DNA of 64,000 nucleotides from assembly GCF_030852425.1 (NCBI RefSeq), contig NZ_NSDM01000003.1:124001-188000 (forward strand), given 5' to 3'. The notes beneath the pieces are model-generated. The model was not told where the DNA came from, searched no databases, and saw only the letters and a program-made list of their open reading frames with translations. The first letter of the stretch is position 1. Each line of letters starts with the position of its first letter. Made by a program: the position numbers and the translations under genes. The stretch is from Saccharothrix longispora. GTDB taxonomy: Bacteria > Actinomycetota > Actinomycetes > Mycobacteriales > Pseudonocardiaceae. Shown here one piece after another: positions 58,975-64,000 of the stretch.

Positions 58975-60074
58975 GCGACCTGGAGCGGTGGCGGTTGATC
59001 CTCGGTGAACCCGCGTCGGCGGCAACCGGGCGGCTGGCCGGTGACGCCGCGCGGCGCGACGCGGCGCTGGAGTGGCTCTACGGGCGCGACCCCGACCTGG
59101 TGGAGCGGGGCGTGCGCACCGGCGGCACCGGGGACTCGGTGCTGACCACGGTCGACTGGCTGGACGACGTGCACCGCCTGTTCCCCAAGGAGACCGTGGA
59201 GCGGCTGGAGCGCGACGCGGTCGAGCGGTACGACATCACCGAGGTGGTGACCGACCCGGGCGTGCTGGAGCGGATCGAGCCGAACGCGGCGCTGCTGCGC
59301 GCGGTGCTGCGGACCAAGCACCTGATGAACCCCGACGTGCTGGCGATGGCGCGGCGCATCGTGGAGGCCGTGGTGCGCGACCTGGTGCGCAGGCTGGCCC
59401 GCGAGGTGCGGCAGTCGTTCACCGGCACCCGGTCGCGCCGGCCGAGCAACCACAGGCTGTCGCGCAACTTCGACTTCCGGGGCACGGTCCGCGCCAACCT
59501 CGCCCACTACCAGCCGGACGAGCGCCGGCTGCTGATCGAACGCCCGCGGTTCACCTCGCGCACCCGGCGGCACGTCGACCGCCGGCAACTGGTCCTGGTC
59601 GTGGACCAGTCGGGGTCGATGGCCGGCTCGGTGATCCACTCGGCGGTGACCGCGGCGTGCCTGTGGGGCCTGCCGGGGCTCACGACGCACCTGGTCGCGT
59701 TCGACACGAACGTCGTCGACCTGACGTCGGACGTGACGGACCCGGTCGAGCTGCTGATGAAGGTGCAGCTGGGCGGCGGCACGGACATCGCCCGCGCGGT
59801 CGAGTACGCGGCGGGCCTGGTGGACAACCCGCGGCGGGCGATCGTCGCGGTGGTCACCGACTTCTTCGAGGGCGGCGACGCGCACCACCTGGTGCGGACC
59901 GTGCGCGGGCTCGTGGAGCAGGGCACGCAGGTGCTGGGGCTGGCCGCGCTGGACGAGGACGCGAACCCCGTCTACGACCGCGACCTCGCCCAGCGGCTGG
60001 CGAACGTCGGCGCGCACGTCGGCGCGATGACACCGGGGCAGCTGGTCGAGTTCGTCGCGGAGAGGATGGGCTGA
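58971..60074 (+). CDS. VWA-domain protein (yehP-like)
   Basis: 367 aa from GTG 58971, overlapping the DUF5682 stop (GTGA). An N-terminal alpha-helical region (1-200) precedes a von Willebrand A domain (207-365) with complete MIDAS DQSGS (D212-S214-S216) and later TDFFEGGD. Family role: MoxR ATPases and VWA proteins work as pairs. Its stop shares a base with the SWIM start (TGATG). Confidence 0.9.
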   Translation: MSDLERWRLILGEPASAATGRLAGDAARRDAALEWLYGRDPDLVERGVRTGGTGDSVLTTVDWLDDVHRLFPKETVERLERDAVERYDITEVVTDPGVLERIEPNAALLRAVLRTKHLMNPDVLAMARRIVEAVVRDLVRRLAREVRQSFTGTRSRRPSNHRLSRNFDFRGTVRANLAHYQPDERRLLIERPRFTSRTRRHVDRRQLVLVVDQSGSMAGSVIHSAVTAACLWGLPGLTTHLVAFDTNVVDLTSDVTDPVELLMKVQLGGGTDIARAVEYAAGLVDNPRRAIVAVVTDFFEGGDAHHLVRTVRGLVEQGTQVLGLAALDEDANPVYDRDLAQRLANVGAHVGAMTPGQLVEFVAERMG

Positions 60075-61948
60075 TGCGCGCCGACCTGCTCGCGCTCACC
60101 GCGGACGCGCTGGCCTCCCTGGCCAACCGCGGCCTGGTGAAACGGGCGACCAAGGAACTGGACGCGGGCGCCGGGCCGGTGCTGGGCGTCGAGGGCGGCA
60201 CGGTGACGGGCCGGTTCGCCGACGGCGTCGAGGTCGCGCTCCCACCGGGCGCCGGGCTGGACCGGGCGTCGTGCACGTGCGGCGCGGCGGGCGTGTGCCG
60301 GCACCGGGTGGCGGTCGTGCTGGCCTACCAGCGGGAGCACGGCGAGGCGGCGTTCAGCCCGTGGTCGCCCGGCGCCATCACCGACGACCGGCTGCGCGAC
60401 CTGCTCGGCGACCGGGTGCTGACCGCGGCCCGCCGCGTCCACCGCGCCGGGCTGCCCGTGCGGCTGACCAGGCCCACGGCCGCCGACCCGGTGGCGACGG
60501 CCGAGCTGCCGTCGTGCACGGTGCGGTTCCTGGTGCCCGGCGAACTCGGGTACGTGCACACGGACGCGGCGGCGGCCGGCCGCGACCAGTGGGCGGCGCT
60601 CGCGGTGTGGGCGTTCCGCGAGGCCGACGAGCGCGGGCTGACCGACGACGTGGTGCGGTTCGACGTCGGCGGCTCGGCGGACGACGCGGCCGGCGGCATG
60701 GACGCGGTGCTCGGCCTGGCGGACGTGCTGCTGCTCGACGGCGCGGCCACCGCGAACCCGGTGTTCGAGGCCGCCCTGGACCGCGCGCGGGCGGACCTGG
60801 TGACCGCGCGCCTGCACTGGCCGGCGCTGGCGGTGGAGGAGCTGGCGGGCGCGTTGCGGGCGTACCGGGCGCGCAGCGCGCACCACGACCCGGCGCACGT
60901 GGCCGGACTGCTGACCGAGCTGCACGCCCGTGCGCGCGCGACCGGCCCTCGTTCGCAGGTGCTCGGCACCGAGGAGGCCGCCGAGACGCCGTTGCGGCGC
61001 GTCCGCCTGACCGCGCTGGGCTGCCGCGTGCACGCCACCGCCGAGGACCGCACGGTCGAGGTGTTCTTCGCCGACGGCGGCACGGTGCTGGTGCGGCGGC
61101 ACCACTGGCCGGTCGGCGAGGGGGAGCGCCCGACGGGCCACGACCTGGCCGGGCGCAGGCTGAGCGGCGCGTCGCTGGCCGACCTGGCCGCGTCGACCGT
61201 GGTCTCGGAGTCCGCCACCCGCAGCGCGGGCCGCCTGGTCCGGGTGGGCGCGCGGGCGTCGACCACGTCGGTCACCCCGCTGGGCCGCTCCTGGGAATCG
61301 CTGCCGGACAGCCTCGTCGTCCGCGACCTGACCGCCGCCGGCGACGAGTGGGACGCCCTGCCGCCGCGCGTCGTCCGCCCCAGGGTCGCCGCCGAGCTGG
61401 TGCGGGTGGTGCGCGTGGCCGGGGTGGAGCGGATCGCCTACCACCCCGGCGCGCAACGCCTGGACGCCCTGGTCACCGACGGCGCGGGCGCCACCGCCAC
61501 CATCTCCGCCACCCACCGCCCCCACTGCCCGGCCGCGCTGGACGCCCTGGCCGGGGCCCTGCCGACCGCGACGCACGTGAGCGGCGAGCTGCGCCGGTTC
61601 CGCGGCGGCCTGGTGATCGACCCGATCGCCGTGCTCACCCCCACCGGCCTGGTGGTCCCCGACCTGGCGACCGGGGCCACGTCCCTGCGCACCGGCGAAC
61701 CCCCGACCCCCGACCCGCTGACGTCCACAGTGGACTCGGCCCTGGCGGTGTGCGCGGAAGCGGCCCACCGCGGCCTGCGCCACCTGGCACCACCCCTGCG
61801 CGACCGGGCCCGCGCCACCGCCGACGCCCTGCGCCGCCTGGGCCTGCGCACCGCCGCCGACCTGCTGACCGCGTTCGCCGACGACCCGACCCCGGCCACC
61901 TGGCACCCCGCCCACCTCCGGCTCATGATCACCGCCGAACGCCGCTGA
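60074..61948 (+). CDS. SWIM zinc-finger protein (yehQ-like)
   Basis: 624 aa from ATG 60074. A SWIM motif CxCx5CxH at C67, C69, C75 and H77 (CTCGAAGVCRH) lies in the first 100 residues; SWIM domains bind nucleic acid or protein. The rest (130-624) is predicted mixed alpha/beta with no recognised domain. Partner genes and size equal E. coli YehQ. Last gene of the five-gene unit; next gene starts 60 bases later with its own promoter. Confidence 0.85.
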   Translation: MRADLLALTADALASLANRGLVKRATKELDAGAGPVLGVEGGTVTGRFADGVEVALPPGAGLDRASCTCGAAGVCRHRVAVVLAYQREHGEAAFSPWSPGAITDDRLRDLLGDRVLTAARRVHRAGLPVRLTRPTAADPVATAELPSCTVRFLVPGELGYVHTDAAAAGRDQWAALAVWAFREADERGLTDDVVRFDVGGSADDAAGGMDAVLGLADVLLLDGAATANPVFEAALDRARADLVTARLHWPALAVEELAGALRAYRARSAHHDPAHVAGLLTELHARARATGPRSQVLGTEEAAETPLRRVRLTALGCRVHATAEDRTVEVFFADGGTVLVRRHHWPVGEGERPTGHDLAGRRLSGASLADLAASTVVSESATRSAGRLVRVGARASTTSVTPLGRSWESLPDSLVVRDLTAAGDEWDALPPRVVRPRVAAELVRVVRVAGVERIAYHPGAQRLDALVTDGAGATATISATHRPHCPAALDALAGALPTATHVSGELRRFRGGLVIDPIAVLTPTGLVVPDLATGATSLRTGEPPTPDPLTSTVDSALAVCAEAAHRGLRHLAPPLRDRARATADALRRLGLRTAADLLTAFADDPTPATWHPAHLRLMITAERR

Positions 61949-61994
61949 CCCCGGCACCGGCGGCTCGCCGCCGCCCACGTCGGTCCGGCGGGGC

Positions 61995-62000
61995 TAAGGT
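61995..62000 (+). promoter_or_regulatory. -10 element TAAGGT, probable leaderless P450 transcript
   Basis: TAAGGT with seven bases to the P450 GTG, and no ribosome site between. Separates the P450 from the upstream cluster. Confidence 0.4.
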
Positions 62001-62007
62001 CGATCAC

Positions 62008-63180
62008 GTGGACTACCCGTTCCCGCGCCACCCCGGGTTCGACCCGCCCGCGCCGTTCGCCGAACTGCGCGACACCTCCCCCGCGTGCCCGGTGTCGCTG
62101 CGCCACGGCCAGCGGTCGCACCTGCTGACCAGGTACGCCGACGTGCGGGCCGTCCTGCGCGACCACGAGCGCTTCGGCTCGGACCCGGGCACGCCGGGCT
62201 TCCCGCAACTGCGGCCGGTGGTGGACCGCAAGGCCGCGCCCGGCAGCTTCCTGGTCACCGACCCGCCCGAGCACACCCGGTACCGGCGGATGCTGACCGG
62301 CGAGTTCACCGTGCGCCGGATGGCCGCGCTGGAGCCGCACGTCGAGCGCATCACCCGCGACCGCCTCACCGGACTGCGCACCGGCCCGCGCCCCGCCGAC
62401 CTGGTGACCGGCTTCGCCCTGCCCGTCCCGTCCGACGTGATCTGCCTGCTGCTCGGCGTCCCGGTGGCGGACCAGGAGTTCTTCTCCACCCGCAGCCGCG
62501 CCCACCTGAACCGGGCGCTGGCCGCCGAGCAGGTGCAGGCGGCGCTGGACGAGCTGCACGCCTACCTCGCCGACCTCGTCCGGACCCGCCGCGCCGGGCC
62601 GCGTGACGACCTCGTCAGCCGCCTGGTCGCCGACCCGACCCTCACCGACGAGGAAGCCGTCGGCATGACCGTCCTGCTGCTGGTGGGCGGGCACGAGACC
62701 ACCGCGAACTCGATCGCCCTGTCCGTGCTCGCCCTGCTGCGCGACCGCAGCCGGTGGGAGGCGCTGGTCGCCGACCCGCGCCTGGTGGACAACGCGGTCG
62801 AGGAGCTGCTGCGCTACCTGAGCCCCGTGCACCAGGGCGTGGTGCGGGCCGTCAGGGCGGACACCGAGGTGGCGGACCGGCGGCTCGGCCCGGGTGACGG
62901 CGTCATCGCCTCGCTGTTCGCCGCGAACCGCGACCCGGCCGAGTTCCCCGACCCCGACCACCTCGACCTCCGCCGCCGCCGGGCGAAGCGGCACCTGGCG
63001 TTCGGCACCGGCGTGCACCAGTGCATCGGCCACCTCCTGGCGCGGCTGGAGATGCGGGTCGCGCTGCGCGCCCTCGTCACCGACCTGCCCGGCCTGCGCC
63101 TGGCCGTGCCGTTCGAGGACGTCGAGTTCACGTTCGACGCGCCGATCTACGGCCTGCGCGCCCTGCCGGTCACCTGGTAG
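62008..63180 (+). CDS. Cytochrome P450 (soluble, actinomycete type)
   Basis: 390 aa from GTG 62008. Heme-binding FGTGVHQCIGHLLAR with axial Cys339, I-helix GGHETTAN, EELLRY as ExxR, and RMLTGEFTVRRM match CYP105/107-type enzymes. Soluble, so it needs ferredoxin partners not seen nearby. Substrate unknown; no biosynthetic cluster in the window. It stops four bases before the convergent DUF5753 gene. Confidence 0.92.
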   Translation: MDYPFPRHPGFDPPAPFAELRDTSPACPVSLRHGQRSHLLTRYADVRAVLRDHERFGSDPGTPGFPQLRPVVDRKAAPGSFLVTDPPEHTRYRRMLTGEFTVRRMAALEPHVERITRDRLTGLRTGPRPADLVTGFALPVPSDVICLLLGVPVADQEFFSTRSRAHLNRALAAEQVQAALDELHAYLADLVRTRRAGPRDDLVSRLVADPTLTDEEAVGMTVLLLVGGHETTANSIALSVLALLRDRSRWEALVADPRLVDNAVEELLRYLSPVHQGVVRAVRADTEVADRRLGPGDGVIASLFAANRDPAEFPDPDHLDLRRRRAKRHLAFGTGVHQCIGHLLARLEMRVALRALVTDLPGLRLAVPFEDVEFTFDAPIYGLRALPVTW

Positions 63181-63183
63181 CGG

Positions 63184-63909
63184 TCATCGGGTCCTCTTGT
63201 CGTAGGCGTCGGCCCAGTGGGCGACGACTTCACGGGACTGAGCGGCCGGGAGTGCCCGTGCGTGCAGTTCGCGCATCCGGCGCCGGCAGTGCTCGACCTC
63301 GGCGAGGTTGTCGTGGAAGACGGTGGTGGTGCCGTTCTCGCTGTAGGCGAGAGGGCGTGTGGGTGGATCGAAGGTCAGCAGCGTGGTGTGGTGGAGCAGG
63401 GCGGGGTGGGCTGGTGCGGTGAGCGGGATGACGTGGGCGGTGACGTTGGGTTGACCGGCCGGCAGCGTCAGGTGGAGCAACTGGTCGCGCATGACGGCGC
63501 GGTCGCCGACGACCAGGCGCAGGGCAGCATCGTGGATGTAGAAGACGGTGGTGGGACCGCCGTCGGGCCGTAGCACCTCCTGCCTCGCGATGCGGGCGTC
63601 GGCCAGGTCTTCCGCGCCGATCAGGGCCCGGGCGTAGGTGCGGGTCTGCGCGAGGGCGGGGACGGTGAGCGGTTCGTAGGTGGTGATGGCGGCGGCGCAG
63701 CGGCCGATGAGGGTGGCGATTTCCCAAGGGCTGGTGCTGCGGGTGCCGGTTTCGAGTTTGCTGAGTTTGCCCAGCGACCAGCCCAGGCTTTCGGCGACGA
63801 CAGCGGAGGACAGGCGGGCACGGTGGCGGATGCGGCGCAGTTCTTCGCCGAGTTCGCGGCTGCGAGCGGTGCTCAGCCGCGGCGGCGTGGTCTTCTCATC
63901 GGTGTCCAT
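63184..63909 (-). CDS. XRE regulator with shortened DUF5753 region
   Basis: 241 aa from ATG 63909. N-terminal HTH (LGEELRRIRHRARLSSAVVAESLGWSLGKLSKLETG) is followed at once by the DUF5753 core TTYEPLTVPALAQTRTYARAL. Typical members carry about 45 more residues between the HTH and this core, so an in-frame internal deletion is likely. The rest of DUF5753 (VFYIHDAALRLVVGD, then ENGTTTVFHDN) is intact. Actinomycete-specific; such proteins often pair with a small DUF397 gene, which is not visible before the window end. Confidence 0.8.
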   Translation of the reverse strand: MDTDEKTTPPRLSTARSRELGEELRRIRHRARLSSAVVAESLGWSLGKLSKLETGTRSTSPWEIATLIGRCAAAITTYEPLTVPALAQTRTYARALIGAEDLADARIARQEVLRPDGGPTTVFYIHDAALRLVVGDRAVMRDQLLHLTLPAGQPNVTAHVIPLTAPAHPALLHHTTLLTFDPPTRPLAYSENGTTTVFHDNLAEVEHCRRRMRELHARALPAAQSREVVAHWADAYDKRTR

Positions 63910-64000
63910 GGACGTTCCTCGGTTGTGCTCGGGTGCTGCGACGCGGTCGTCGGCGGCGGTGATCGGGCTCTGGTCCGGTTCGGTGTGACACGAGCCGGTA

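Noticed and set aside
57495-60017. An 840-codon antisense open frame across DUF5682 and VWA genes
   Set aside because: It crosses the boundary of two well supported genes and has no recognisable domain.

Overview
The window is very GC-rich DNA of an actinomycete. GTG starts are common, many gene pairs overlap by four bases (GTGA or ATGA), several promoters have a TANNNT -10 just before the start codon, and the regulators (DUF5753, MocR, stressosome-type) are actinobacterial. The gene set fits a filamentous Pseudonocardiales-like organism (Saccharothrix, Actinosynnema or Lentzea type); that placement is inference. No rRNA, tRNA, CRISPR array, insertion sequence or large PKS/NRPS cluster was seen.

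Layout. (1) 1-6563: a signalling island. A minus-strand operon encodes stressosome scaffold RsbR, RsbS and switch kinase RsbT, then an ATPase-PP2C phosphatase, a hybrid histidine kinase and a receiver-PP2C phosphatase. A partial ATPase-STAS fusion converges on it. (2) 6720-15820: a decayed phosphodiesterase, a large Ski2-like helicase, an AraC/monooxygenase/GMC oxidoreductase/ADC-like catabolic module, and a tiny secreted peptide with a repeated GYTWSN motif. (3) 15895-26092: small regulator-target pairs with visible operators (XRE with methionine aminopeptidase, MarR with membrane protein, MocR with hydrolase), a secreted GH64 glucanase, two head-to-head truncated pseudogenes and a serine/threonine kinase. 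(4) 26093-43418: cell envelope and exopolysaccharide. It holds a lysyl oxidase-like protein, a UDP-GlcNAc 2-epimerase, an FAD enzyme with a GT2, an initiating phosphoglycosyltransferase with a glycosidase-like lipoprotein, and a nine-gene overlapping minus-strand operon (transporter, deacetylase, ligase, GT4, Wzz-like, GT87-like, flippase, two GT4). (5) 43621-51860: methyltransferase, sirtuin, membrane M28 peptidase, HTH protein, GNAT, a second kinase and a CaiB relic. (6) 52024-61948: a five-gene WGR-DUF4132 / MoxR AAA+ / DUF5682 / VWA / SWIM operon matching the uncharacterised E. coli yehI-L-M-P-Q set. (7) 62008-64000: a P450 and a shortened DUF5753 regulator.

How the genes work together. 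In region 1, stress sensed by RsbR/RsbS would release RsbT, and the kinase and phosphatases would pass the signal to anti-sigma partners outside the window. In region 4, a lipid-linked repeat unit would be started by the phosphoglycosyltransferase, extended by the GTs, flipped, then ligated or polymerised, with export and trimming by the Wzz-like protein and the deacetylase. In region 6, the coupled AAA+/VWA pair with SWIM and WGR proteins looks like one ATP-driven machine of unknown target. It is the best candidate here for an undescribed system.
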